Shown here: positions 1 to 7,220 of the stretch, piece after piece
Layout of the letters: the number at the start of each line of letters is the position of its first letter
Numbering within the stretch: position 1 is the stretch's first letter
NCBI GenBank assembly: GCA_023397905.1
Contig: JAEWSZ010000162.1
Span: forward strand, 1-19,100
Reading direction: 5' to 3'
Length of the DNA stretch: 19,100 nt
From: Bacillota bacterium
GTDB lineage: Bacteria; Bacillota; Clostridia; Acetivibrionales; DSM-1351
Position numbers and translations under genes: made by a program
Notes under the pieces: model-generated
Seen by the model: only the letters and a program-made list of their open reading frames with translations
What the model was told of the DNA's origin: nothing
Database searches by the model: none

Positions 1-100
1 AGATGGCCAATAATTCGCCGGTTGTAACCGGACGGCCAGCTTCCCATATGACCTGCATAACTTCCATTTCAGTTTCGGACATTTTTTGAAAATTGTTCAT
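1..100 (-). CDS. BlaI/MecI/CopY-family transcriptional repressor (5' part, runs off window)
   Basis: Reading from the ATG at 100-98, the 33 visible residues begin MNNFQKMSETEMEVMQVIWE and continue GRPVTTGELLA. This is the first helix and the start of the winged helix of the BlaI/MecI/CopY (penicillinase repressor) family. A purine-rich AGAGAGG lies about 6-10 nt upstream of the ATG. These proteins are dimeric repressors. In the best-known cases a BlaR1-type membrane protease inactivates them, and the targets are beta-lactam resistance or other stress genes. The promoter region just upstream carries two copies of a TGTAG/CTACA dyad, as expected for BlaI autoregulation. The partner and the regulated genes lie outside the window. 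The family call is good, but the specific ligand or target is unknown. Confidence 0.85.
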   Translation of the reverse strand, partial: MNNFQKMSETEMEVMQVIWEAGRPVTTGELLAI

Positions 101-140
101 GTGTACACCTCTCTGTTCATCACCGCACGTCTGCGGCAAC

Positions 141-197
141 CAATGACTACATCCATGTAGTAATTATACTTTACTACATGGATGTAGTCATTGTCAA
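141..197 (-). promoter_or_regulatory. BlaI-type double operator and promoter of the repressor gene
   Basis: Two dyads, CTACATCCATGTAG (147-160) and CTACATGGATGTAG (174-187), match the TACA...TGTA palindrome known for BlaI/MecI operators. The whole 141-163 segment is an exact inverted copy of 171-193, with a 7-bp spacer. On the minus strand a TATAAT (168-163) lies between the two operators. ATGACT (191-186) sits at 17-bp spacing, and a perfect TTGACA (197-192) sits 23 bp upstream. Repressor bound at either dyad would cover the promoter, which implies tight autoregulation. Confidence 0.8.
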
Positions 198-238
198 GAG
201 GTGGAACCATATTTATAAAAGAATATAAAATTCACATT

Positions 239-643
239 TTATAGATCCCGTATTCTGTTTTTGAGCTCCAGGACTTTCTGTTCAATGAGCTCCGCGGTTT
301 TGACAAACTCAATCATGCTTTTGCCTGTGGGGTCTTCCAGGCCCCAATCCTCTCTGTACCTGCAGGGCAGATAGGGACAGTTTACATTGCACCCCATGGT
401 AACGACCACATCCACGGGAGGGATATCCGATATGAGTTTTGATTTTTGAGTTGTATCCATATCAACATCGTAAAGCTCTTTTATTACGGCCACCGCATCC
501 CGGTTGATCTGCGGTCTGGTTTCAGTTCCGGCTGAATAGGCTTCAAAGCTGTCTGCCGCAACTATTTTTGATATGGCCTCTGCCATCTGTGAGCGGCACG
601 AATTATGGACGCAAACAAACGCCACCTTTATTTTATCCGGCAT
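239..643 (-). CDS. arsC: Arsenate reductase, thioredoxin-coupled LMW-PTPase fold (ArsC)
   Basis: The gene encodes 134 aa. It reduces arsenate to arsenite in the cytosol so that the Acr3 pump can export it. The P-loop CVHNSCRS (C11 to R17) is the CX5RS active site of the low-molecular-weight phosphatase-like arsenate reductases. The additional redox cysteines lie in MGCNVNCPYLPC (C85, C89, C94), and the general-acid Asp is in LEDPTGKS (about D104). The start is ATG 643-641, preceded by AGAGGGGGAA. A longer open frame to 730 exists but lies inside acr3 and adds no conserved sequence. The gene overlaps the acr3 3' end by 11 nt, so the two are translationally coupled. Length fits the family. The assignment is secure; which of C85, C89 or C94 shuttles the disulfide is inferred. 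Confidence 0.95.
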   Translation of the reverse strand: MPDKIKVAFVCVHNSCRSQMAEAISKIVAADSFEAYSAGTETRPQINRDAVAVIKELYDVDMDTTQKSKLISDIPPVDVVVTMGCNVNCPYLPCRYREDWGLEDPTGKSMIEFVKTAELIEQKVLELKNRIRDL

Positions 644-1742
644 TATGGCGTTCCCCCTCTCTGTTGGCGAGCTTTCGCTTTGGCAATCCGTTCTCATCAA
701 AAAATTTTCTTTTAAACGCCAGCGCTGCATTTACAAGCGCTATCATTACGGGAACTTCGATCAAAGGACCTATGACCGCTGTAAATGCCACGTCGGAATT
801 GATTCCAAATACCGCTACGGCTACCGCAATAGCCAGCTCGAAATTGTTGCTTGCCGCCGTAAAAGCCAGGGTAACAGTCTGGCCGTATCCGAAGCCGCCC
901 CTGTAGGACATATAAAAACTGGCAAAGAACATAACTGCGAAATAAATTAGAAGAGGTATTGCAATTCTGATAACACCGACGGGATTTTTAATGATTTCCC
1001 CGCCTTTTGTAATAAACATGACGATGATGGTGTAAAGCAGTGCTATCAGCGCCAGAGGGGAAATTTTGGGGAGAAAGGTCTTTTCATACCATTCCTTTGA
1101 CTTGACCCGGATTAGACCAAATCTTGATATAAAACCTGCGGCAAAAGGTATGCCCAGGTAGATAAGCACACTTTTGGCAATTTCCCATATTGATATATCT
1201 ACGGCCTGCCCGCCCCATGAGAGCCCCAACCATCCGGGTATGAGCGTAACAAACATGTAAATGTAGACGGTGTATAAAAGTATCTGAAACAGGGAATTTA
1301 GGGCCACCAATGCGGCGCAGTACTCGTTGTCGCCTTTGGCAAGGGTGTTCCATACGATCACCATCGCTATGCAGCGGGCCAGCCCGATTATTATGAGCCC
1401 GGTGGCAAAGCCCGGCATGTCTCCCAGCAGTAATACCGCCAGAACAAACATTAAAAGTGGCCCGATAATCCAGTTCTGAATCAGAGAGAATACCAGGACC
1501 TTCTTGTTTTGCGCCACCTTGCCTATTTCCTCGTATTTGACTTTGGCAAGGGGAGGATACATCATAATTATAAGGCCGATAGCTATAGGCCATGAAACTG
1601 CGCCCGTACTCAGTGTGCTCAAAGTTTCAGCCATATGGGGGAATAAATAACCTCCCATAATTCCTATTGCCATCGCCAGGAATATCCATAGGGTCAGAAA
1701 TCTGTCTATGAATGATAGTCTTGCTTTATCTGCGCTTTTCAT
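633..1742 (-). CDS. acr3: Arsenite efflux permease, ACR3 family
   Basis: This 369-aa integral membrane protein has about ten hydrophobic segments and extrudes arsenite (As(III)) from the cell. ACR3 hallmarks are visible. GLARCIAMVIVW carries the conserved cysteine needed for As(III) transport, and SNNFELAIAVAVAVFG carries the conserved NN-E motif of the second inverted half. The N-terminus has the usual cytosolic stretch (about 17 residues) before the first helix. The ATG at 1742-1740 follows GGAGG at the correct spacing. It is the middle gene of the arsR-acr3-arsC operon: 60 nt after arsR, and overlapping arsC by 11 nt. Because of its family this is Acr3 rather than ArsB, so no ArsA ATPase is expected. 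Expression should be derepressed by As(III) or Sb(III) through ArsR. Confidence 0.95.
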   Translation of the reverse strand: MKSADKARLSFIDRFLTLWIFLAMAIGIMGGYLFPHMAETLSTLSTGAVSWPIAIGLIIMMYPPLAKVKYEEIGKVAQNKKVLVFSLIQNWIIGPLLMFVLAVLLLGDMPGFATGLIIIGLARCIAMVIVWNTLAKGDNEYCAALVALNSLFQILLYTVYIYMFVTLIPGWLGLSWGGQAVDISIWEIAKSVLIYLGIPFAAGFISRFGLIRVKSKEWYEKTFLPKISPLALIALLYTIIVMFITKGGEIIKNPVGVIRIAIPLLIYFAVMFFASFYMSYRGGFGYGQTVTLAFTAASNNFELAIAVAVAVFGINSDVAFTAVIGPLIEVPVMIALVNAALAFKRKFFDENGLPKRKLANREGERHNAG

Positions 1743-1802
1743 TTTGCCAATCCTCCGATTTGCGATGCTCCAAATGACATAAACGGTGAAATCTCATATA
1801 AA

Positions 1803-2132
1803 TCAACCGTTACAGCAGTCACCGCTTTTACACTTATTGCAGATGCAATCTTCTTTTTCGGTTGTTATGAGGCTGAAAAAGGATATGATCCCATCAGCCT
1901 TTTCCCTGTTAAGGGTGTACCTCATCCAGGCCCCGTCGCGAACCCCGGTTACCAGTCCGCTGTCTACAAGGGTTTTCATGTGATAGCTCAGAGTGGACTG
2001 AGATATGCTGAAAGCTTCAAGTATCTCGCACGCGCACATTTCACCGCAGGACAGCATGTCAATAATCTTTAGTCTGGTTTCATCGGATAAAGCTTTAAAT
2101 GCCGGAACATATTCTGCATAAGAGTATTCCAT
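1803..2132 (-). CDS. arsR: ArsR/SmtB-family metalloregulatory repressor
   Basis: The gene encodes 109 aa with a winged-helix core. The recognition region reads ISQSTLSYHMKTLVDSGLV, followed by the wing VRDGAWMRYTLN. The metal site is CGEMCACEI (C29, C33, C35), equivalent to the ELCVCDL arsenite site of plasmid ArsR proteins. The C-terminus adds a cysteine-rich tail (EDCICNKCKSGDCCNG, five Cys), which may contribute a further ligand; that part is inference. The start is ATG 2132-2130, preceded by GGGAGGAATTATA. An upstream extension to 2231 lies in the promoter and operator region and was not used. It is the first gene of the ars operon and would repress its own promoter until As(III) binds. 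Confidence 0.93.
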   Translation of the reverse strand: MEYSYAEYVPAFKALSDETRLKIIDMLSCGEMCACEILEAFSISQSTLSYHMKTLVDSGLVTGVRDGAWMRYTLNREKADGIISFFSLITTEKEDCICNKCKSGDCCNG

Positions 2133-2155
2133 TATAATTCCTCCCAAATAAACAT

Positions 2156-2231
2156 ATTGATAAACTTCAATGATATCGAAGATTATCGATGTACTTGAGA
2201 CAATAATACCAAACATATCGATAGTTGTCAA
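2156..2231 (-). promoter_or_regulatory. ars operon promoter with candidate ArsR operators
   Basis: On the minus strand TTGACA (2231-2226) and TATTAT (2208-2203) are separated by exactly 17 nt, which makes a good sigma-A promoter. The palindrome TATCGATA (2216-2223) lies in the spacer. Related TCGATA or ATCGAT cores follow at about 2185-2190 and 2174-2179. Further downstream is ATTGA-N6-TCAAT (2156-2171), a dyad of the type bound by ArsR/SmtB proteins. The promoter is well supported. Which dyad ArsR binds is inference. Confidence 0.7.
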
Positions 2232-2305
2232 TGTGAATGCCTGATTTGAAACAGTAAAATTTGAAAAAAGTGACTTATAAATAATTAAATATTTCTGTGA
2301 TCTGT

Positions 2306-2599
2306 CTATTTTCTTATAATTTTCCAGTGACCACCTCGTGCAGAGCCTACGCGTTCTATAATATCATGATCTTGTAAATATTTTAAATCTGTTTTAATTG
2401 CTTTTAGGCCAATGCCTGATTCTTTTGAAATTTTGGGTATACTAATGAAAGCATTATTACTAATTAATTTTATTATAGTTTCATACCTCTGTGCCTTCTT
2501 TTCGGAAAAATTTTCAGGTTCCTTTTCAGGTCCCTCTTTAAGTCCCTTTTCAGGTCCCTTTTTAATAATTCTATCTTCAGGTGCTGTAAATTTAATCAT
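2306..2599 (-). pseudogene. Winged-helix C-terminal remnant of an AAA_4/RecG-like regulator
   Basis: The 97-codon frame has a charged linker built from repeated GPEKG/EGPEKEPEN units (residues about 14-32). A winged helix follows (residues about 37-97): YETIIKLISNN, then SIPKISKESGIGLKAIKTDLKYLQDHDIIERVG and ARGGHWKI. This is the usual C-terminus of putative ATP-binding, RecG-like transcriptional regulators, whose large N-terminal AAA_4 domain is absent. No Shine-Dalgarno precedes the ATG at 2599, and the frame begins directly after the HEPN remnant. It is therefore most likely a 5'-deleted relic. It could instead be a small free-standing DNA-binding protein, which I consider less likely. Confidence 0.55.
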
Positions 2600-2604
2600 A
2601 ATTA

Positions 2605-2878
2605 TTAATGCATGTCAGTCGTCTGATCTATATAAGATTCGACCGCATTATAAAAGCTTAAAGCATTCTCGCACTGCATATTTGCTTCTTCCTTCGACAA
2701 TATAAAAAAGTCTTCATAATCGCTTTGATTTCTAATGAGAAAAGCTGTCCCAATGATTTCAGAAAATTCATTTTTAAACAACCCGGTTTTTAATATAGTT
2801 TTGCCTGAAGTATGAAATTGTTTCTTTTGCTGTCGCCAACCTATATTTTGAAAGCTCAATCCGATTTTTATTAAGCAT
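2605..2878 (-). pseudogene. HEPN-domain toxin gene, broken by internal deletion and +1 frameshift
   Basis: The natural start ATG (2878-2876) overlaps the end of the upstream MNT gene. It opens with MLNKNRIELSKYRLATAKE, a typical HEPN N-terminus. The same frame then jumps to ISYFRQNYIK, normally found some 45-50 residues later, so the central part with the RxxxxH-type catalytic region is missing. At an A-run (ATTAAAAACCGGG) one extra A shifts the frame. The +1 frame continues KTGLFKNEFSEIIGT and then SDYEDFFILSKEEA, the conserved HEPN C-terminus. The longest open frame (2605-2859, from TTG) is only that C-terminal part. HEPN proteins of this class are RNase toxins paired with MNT proteins. Loss of the core means no toxin activity is expected. 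Confidence 0.75.
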
Positions 2879-3212
2879 TTAGTACGACCCCCTCTGCTTC
2901 AATATTGGCATAGTAGGGTACATCTTCCTTGTATTTCTCAAAGTCGGAAAACGATAATATTGATGGCGATAACATGATACCATATTCCAAATCAATATCT
3001 GAACTAAATCTGACTATTTCAGCAAGGTGCTGGTTTAATACCGATCTGTCCATATCAACGATGACAGCGATGTCAATGTCAGATTCATTGTCACAATCTC
3101 CCCTGGCATAAGAACCGTATAGTATTACTGCTTTTAATGCACTGCCGTATATATCTCCAAATTTATTGACCGTCTGGGAAAGTATGCTTTTTAAAGTTTT
3201 TTCATCACACAT
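2871..3212 (-). CDS. MNT-type minimal nucleotidyltransferase (antitoxin of HEPN/MNT pair)
   Basis: The gene encodes 113 aa. The nucleotidyltransferase signature GSYARG (residues 33-38) is followed by SDIDIAVIVD, with the metal-binding aspartates D45 and D47. MNT proteins of HEPN/MNT modules neutralise the HEPN RNase by AMPylating it. The ATG at 3212-3210 is preceded by AGGGCGGTG at good spacing, and the frame is intact to a TAA at 2873-2871. Its partner immediately downstream, with the start overlapping this gene, is broken, so this antitoxin now looks orphaned. The catalytic motif appears intact. Confidence 0.88.
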   Translation of the reverse strand: MCDEKTLKSILSQTVNKFGDIYGSALKAVILYGSYARGDCDNESDIDIAVIVDMDRSVLNQHLAEIVRFSSDIDLEYGIMLSPSILSFSDFEKYKEDVPYYANIEAEGVVLNA

Positions 3213-3344
3213 TCGAGCACCGCCCTAATATATTCATCTTTCCAGCGTTAAATTCTGTACTTTTTTATTATACCCTATTTCCAGGTAGGGAACAATAACG
3301 GCAGACTATACAAAATCCATTCAATTCTCTAATCCATGCAAAAA

Positions 3345-3382
3345 ATCAGAGGGTATATACTGTGATGTATATACCCTCTGAT
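3345..3382 (-). terminator. Rho-independent terminator of tRNA-Arg
   Basis: A perfect 16-bp stem (3345-3360 with 3367-3382) closes a 6-nt loop. On the minus strand it is followed by a T run (3344-3340). It lies 7 nt beyond the CCA end of the tRNA gene. Confidence 0.88.
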
Positions 3383-3389
3383 CTCACTG

Positions 3390-3466
<77 letters not shown>

Positions 3467-3499
3467 AAATATGTGCATCGCGTTAAAATCACGGTGCAG

Positions 3500-3505
3500 A
3501 TTATA
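3500..3505 (-). promoter_or_regulatory. Probable -10 of tRNA-Arg
   Basis: TATAAT on the minus strand lies 34 nt upstream of the tRNA 5' end. The only -35 at 17-18 nt is a T-rich TTTTTG/TTTTTT, so the promoter is plausible but not strong. Confidence 0.4.
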
Positions 3506-3576
3506 TGATAATACATATTGAGCAAAAAAGCAACTGTTAGTAAGTGAATAGCCCAATTATATTTTTGGCTGCAGGG

Positions 3577-4551
3577 CTAAAATGAGGTATCTATAACTTT
3601 GCGAGGTATCTGATCAAACAAGGGGCTTATGGACTCACGTTTCTGGATTCTGAGGATACTCTCGGCAAACAGCGGGGCCGCCGAAATCAAACGTATTTTC
3701 TTACTGTTCAAGGCAATGGGATTGTTAACGGTGTCGGTGCTCAGCAATTGCTCAATACAGCTTTTTTCGATTTGCTCCAGGCCTTTGGAGTTTAAAAGTA
3801 TATGGGACACACATGCAAATATGCGCTTTGCTCCGTGCTCCTTCAGCGTATTTGCCAGGTCAGTCAGAGTACCGCCGCTTATGGTGAAATCATCTACGAT
3901 TATGGCATCCTTGCCGTTTACGTCCCCTATGAGTTCAAGGATTTTGGCATTTTCACTGTGATCATAGCGGGCTTTATCACCGATTACGGTAGGAACCTTC
4001 AAACAGGCCGAATATTCCCGTGCTTCCTTCGCAAATCCGGCGTCAGGCGACACTATGACATAATTGTCAAGTTTAAGGGATCTAATGTATTCACATTGGA
4101 GCTGCATACCCTGCAAATGGTCTACAGGTTTTTTAAAGAAGCCCTGTACCTGGGGACTGTGAAGGTCCATGGTAACAATCCTGTCCGCGCCGGACAACTC
4201 CAGACATTCGGCGCAGACCCTTGCTCTGATGGATACTCTGGGTTCATCCTTCTTATCTCCCTTTGCATAGCCGAAATAGGGAATGATTGCGGTGACTGAA
4301 CCGGCGCTGGCCCTTTTAAAGGCGTCCAGCCAGAAGAGTATCTCCACGAATTCGTTATTGGGGTCCAACCCTATGGACTGGACCAGGTACACATCCTGCC
4401 CTCTGACAGGCTCTTCGATACGGACAAAGGTATTTCCTTCGGAAAAATTACGAACTGTGGATTTGCCCAACCCGACGCCTATATAGGAGCATATTTTTTC
4501 TGCAAAAGCCTTGCCTGAGCTGCCGCTGAATATTTTAAAACTATCAAGCAT
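3577..4551 (-). CDS. prs: Ribose-phosphate pyrophosphokinase (PRPP synthetase), divergent paralogue
   Basis: This 324-aa enzyme makes PRPP from ribose 5-phosphate and ATP for nucleotide, His and Trp synthesis. The order of PRS blocks is clear: NTFVRIEEPVRGQDVYLVQS, then IIPYFGYAKGDKK, the catalytic-His segment MDLHSPQVQGFF, SPDAGFAKEAR, and the flexible-loop K-x-R in DKARYDHS. The PRPP loop is VDDFTISGGTL. Two blocks differ from the usual bacterial class I enzyme. YARQDRK...REPI reads YAKGDKK...PRVSI, and DDIIDTAGT reads DDFTISGGT; the SGGT form recalls plant class II enzymes. The start ATG 4551-4549 follows CCGGAGG. It is probably a second prs copy with altered regulation or substrate use (inference). 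The enzyme family call is secure. Confidence 0.9.
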   Translation of the reverse strand: MLDSFKIFSGSSGKAFAEKICSYIGVGLGKSTVRNFSEGNTFVRIEEPVRGQDVYLVQSIGLDPNNEFVEILFWLDAFKRASAGSVTAIIPYFGYAKGDKKDEPRVSIRARVCAECLELSGADRIVTMDLHSPQVQGFFKKPVDHLQGMQLQCEYIRSLKLDNYVIVSPDAGFAKEAREYSACLKVPTVIGDKARYDHSENAKILELIGDVNGKDAIIVDDFTISGGTLTDLANTLKEHGAKRIFACVSHILLNSKGLEQIEKSCIEQLLSTDTVNNPIALNSKKIRLISAAPLFAESILRIQKRESISPLFDQIPRKVIDTSF

Positions 4552-4600
4552 AAATTATTCCTCCGGAAATAGTAGTTGCCAAATCTGCTACCATAAAAAT

Positions 4601-4626
4601 AGTTGCACTATGATTATTTACATTTG
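4601..4626 (+). repeat. 26-bp direct repeat, copy 1
   Basis: The segment matches 9309-9334 at 25 of 26 positions, in the same orientation (AGTTGCAC/T then TATGATTATTTACATTTG). Flanking bases on both sides are unrelated, so the shared block is sharply bounded. It lies in the upstream region of the PRPP synthetase gene. Confidence 0.85.
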
Positions 4627-4666
4627 ATTTTTGCATTAATCAAGAATTTATTAATGGTCAAATGTA
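4615..4666 (-). promoter_or_regulatory. Nested inverted repeat and candidate promoter upstream of prs
   Basis: Outer arms TACATTTGA (4619-4627) and TCAAATGTA (4658-4666) enclose inner arms CATTAAT (4634-4640) and ATTAATG (4650-4656); all are perfect. On the minus strand TTGATT (4643-4638) and TAAATA (4620-4615) stand 17 nt apart within this structure and could drive prs. The dyad may therefore be an operator. Promoter strength is modest. Confidence 0.4.
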
Positions 4667-4771
4667 CATTGACATTGTATCATATGCATATTCCGGCACA
4701 TCCGGACGGATATTCCGGTTTTATCCGGACAGTAAACCGGCACATCCGGACACCTTGTCTGTAAGTTGATT

Positions 4772-5539
4772 TTATTCCTGTCTTTCATCTTTTTCAATAC
4801 TTTTTATCGTTTTTCCTGCCATGACTTCTCTCATGGATTTTTTTGAATCAAGGGGTAGTATATATGAGTTATGTATTATCCTGTCCATGATTGCGTCGGC
4901 TATTGTGGGATCAGGAAATAGGTCATACCATTTGATGTGGGATACTTGCCCTGACAGAACTGTTGATGCTTTGTTATATCTGCTTTCAGCTATTTCCAAT
5001 ATGTCTCGGCTTTCTTCAAGCGTATATGATTTTAGTCCTATATCGTCAAGTATGAGAAGCTTGGTATTCTGAAGACTTGCCATATATTTTAAATACCGGT
5101 TTTCATTTTTGGCATCTTCAATTTTCAACAGAAGTTCGGGGATTCTGTAATACTTTACAGTATATCCATGGCGGCAAGCTGCGTTGCCAACGGCACAAGA
5201 AATGTATGTCTTTCCTGTGCCGGTTTTCCCAGATATCACTATGTTTAATTTTTGTTCTATGAATGAACAGCTTGAAAGCTGTTGTATATTTTTCTTATCA
5301 AGCTTTCTGTCGGTTGAGTATTCAATATCCTCAATGCAGGCGTTAAGTCCAAGAGAGGCGTTATTAATGAGCCGTTTAATTCTTGAGTTTTTCTTGCTCA
5401 TCCATTCGCTTTCAACCATTATGCCGAGTCGTTCTTCAAATGATAGTTCTTTCAGTGATTGGTCGGGATTGCTTAGCATGTTTGCCGTTACCTTCAGCTT
5501 TAAATCCCGGAGCTTTTCTACTGTCTGATTGTTAAGCAT
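4772..5539 (-). CDS. istB: IS21-family transposition helper ATPase IstB
   Basis: This 255-aa AAA+ helper, related to DnaC, assembles on DNA and directs the IstA transposase to the target. Walker A is GKTGTGKT (residues about 103-110) and Walker B is KLLILDDIG. The N-terminus MLNNQTVEKLRDLKL is the usual IstB helical domain, and the length is normal. Its ATG (5539-5537) overlaps the istA stop in ATGCTTAA, an 8-nt overlap with GGAGGTGG upstream, so translation is coupled. The frame is intact. Near the C-terminus the family's DRIIHNSY(I) segment is visible. Confidence 0.95.
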   Translation of the reverse strand: MLNNQTVEKLRDLKLKVTANMLSNPDQSLKELSFEERLGIMVESEWMSKKNSRIKRLINNASLGLNACIEDIEYSTDRKLDKKNIQQLSSCSFIEQKLNIVISGKTGTGKTYISCAVGNAACRHGYTVKYYRIPELLLKIEDAKNENRYLKYMASLQNTKLLILDDIGLKSYTLEESRDILEIAESRYNKASTVLSGQVSHIKWYDLFPDPTIADAIMDRIIHNSYILPLDSKKSMREVMAGKTIKSIEKDERQE

Positions 5540-7087
5540 TTATTCCACCTCCTGTAAAGGCACTGCTGCCTCTGACGTTTTCATGGGTAATTATCTTTTC
5601 AGTTCTACTTTTGGAGGCTTTGGCTGTAACCTGCTTTAGTATTATGCTGAAGTACTTATATGAGATGGTGTCTTTATCAAGTGCCTCACAGCTGGCAGCC
5701 TCCATAATTTCGTTAGAATAGTTGCCGGCAAATCTCATAATACCCATACAAGTACGGTATGTCTGTACCGGATATTCACGGCTTTCAAGTATACGGCTTA
5801 TGAACTTTTTTGTGTTAGGTCCTGTCTTTTCTGCCCAGGACAAAAATCGGTCAGAGCTCCAGCCGTAAACTGTTCTATGGTTTTCAGGCATATGCTCAGG
5901 CAGAGTTATGTAGCGTTTGAATTTATTGCAGTTCCTCGGATAGGCGGCTACTCTCTCCCTGCCAATATATATTTCTACCGTCCTTTCAGTAGCACGTATG
6001 GAACAGGGAATGTTAATGTGAGAGTGATGCACACTGTAGAAAAAGCCATCAAATTCTACATGATAGTTGAATTGTACCTTTGTTTCCTTCCACTCGGAAT
6101 ATTCATATTTCACTTTAGGCAATGGCTGCAATACAGGCTTGTCTATCTTTTCAAATGCAGACAGCCTATTGCCTTCCATTTTCTGAAAAGGCCTGTTTAC
6201 AAGTTTAACAAGCTCTTCGCTGATTGCCTGGTTGATTTCATATATGCTGAAAAACTGCTTGTTCCTGAGTGCTGCAATTATTCTTCTTGAAATATTCAGC
6301 ACCATATTTTCGTCGGCTGCTTTATCCTTTGGCTTTGCAGTTCTGGCGGGCAGGATAGTTGTTCTGTAGTGTCTTGCCATCTCGTTGTAGCTTTTATTAA
6401 GCACAGGGGCTATTTTGTCCGGTTTAATTACAGCAGTTTTGGTATTATCGGAGATGGTGATTTTAGGAACACCTCCAAAGTATTCATAAGCCCGAACATG
6501 GGCATCAATCCAGTTCGGAGTTTTCATATCATCATAGGCATAAGCAAAAGGGTAACTGCTTGCCGGAAGTACAGCAACGAATACATATGCAGATTTTAAC
6601 TCACCGGTATTAGTATCGACATATGACATAGTATCTCCAGCCCAGTCAACCTCAACTTCTTCGCCAGCTTTATGCTCCTTGTGCATTGATATTTTGTTAT
6701 TTGCTTTGAAATTACGGTATCTTTCACAGAATTGAGTGTACATAATTCCGTCAGGATAATTCTTTTGTACTCTTCCCATAAAAGCATAAGGGTTACATTC
6801 TTTTTCTTCATTTCACAAAAGATGTATTCCAGATCTGGTTCAGGGGGTGATGATTTACTTTCTAACGGTGGGTAGATCCTAGACATTAATTGCTTATCGC
6901 TAAGATCAATTGGCCACTTAATCCCTGCTTTTTCAACTCTTGAAAGGATTTCAGCTACAGTTGATTTGCCACAGTTACAGGCCTGCCCGATTTCTCTTAG
7001 TGATAATCCTACTTCATGTTTTAATATTAATATTTCTCTTGCCTTGAGCATTTCCAGCCTCCTCATCGCTTGGCCCCCTTTAATCAT
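5532..7087 (-). pseudogene. istA: IS21-family transposase IstA, split by a -1 frameshift
   Basis: The N-terminal frame (7087 to 6596) begins with a helix-turn-helix, LSLREIGQACNCGKSTVAEIL, and is continuous up to LLWEEYK. The second frame (from 6779 to 5532) continues exactly with KNYPDGIMYTQFCERYRNF. The junction is at AAAAG (A-run 6763-6766), where re-reading one base gives YKKNYPDG. The DDE residues are present: D in VEVDWAGDT, D in TISDNTKT, E in KAADENMV. Start candidates are ATG 7087, 7066 and 7051; the 7051 ATG has the best site (AGGAGG, 6-nt spacing). Most IS21 istA genes are one frame, so this is either an inactivating indel or, less likely, programmed frameshifting. Confidence 0.85.
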
Positions 7088-7220
7088 ACTGATTAAAGAG
7101 TACCAGTTGTTTTATTAACTCGACAAGGTGTCCGGATGTTCCGAAATGGTGTCCGGATAATTCCGAAACCCTGTCCGGATGTTTCCGGAATCAGTGTCCG
7201 GATGCCGCCGAAATATGCAT

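Larger units (their letters stand above)
4684..7220 (-). mobile_element. IS21-family insertion sequence (about 2.5 kb)
   Basis: The element carries istA (split) and istB between ends that mirror each other. The left end is TGCATATTCCGGC from 4685; the right end read inward is TGCATATTTCGGC from 7219. Each end carries spaced copies of ATCCGGAC: 4700, 4723 and 4744 on the left; 7130, 7151, 7173 and 7196 (inverted) on the right. Their spacing of 21-23 bp is the multiple-transposase-site arrangement typical of IS21. The flanks share TCAT(A) at 4680-4684 and 7221-7225, a probable target duplication of 4-5 bp. The exact boundary is uncertain by 1 bp because of local symmetry. Confidence 0.9.

Noticed and set aside
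2412..2705. Plus-strand open frame of 97 codons over the winged-helix remnant
   Set aside because: Its sequence is the complement of the GPEKG-repeat and winged-helix coding region, with no ribosome site or family features.
6761..6767. Programmed -1 frameshift as the default explanation for istA
   Set aside because: The site is only AAAAG rather than a canonical seven-base slippery sequence and no stimulatory structure was evident, so an indel is the simpler reading.
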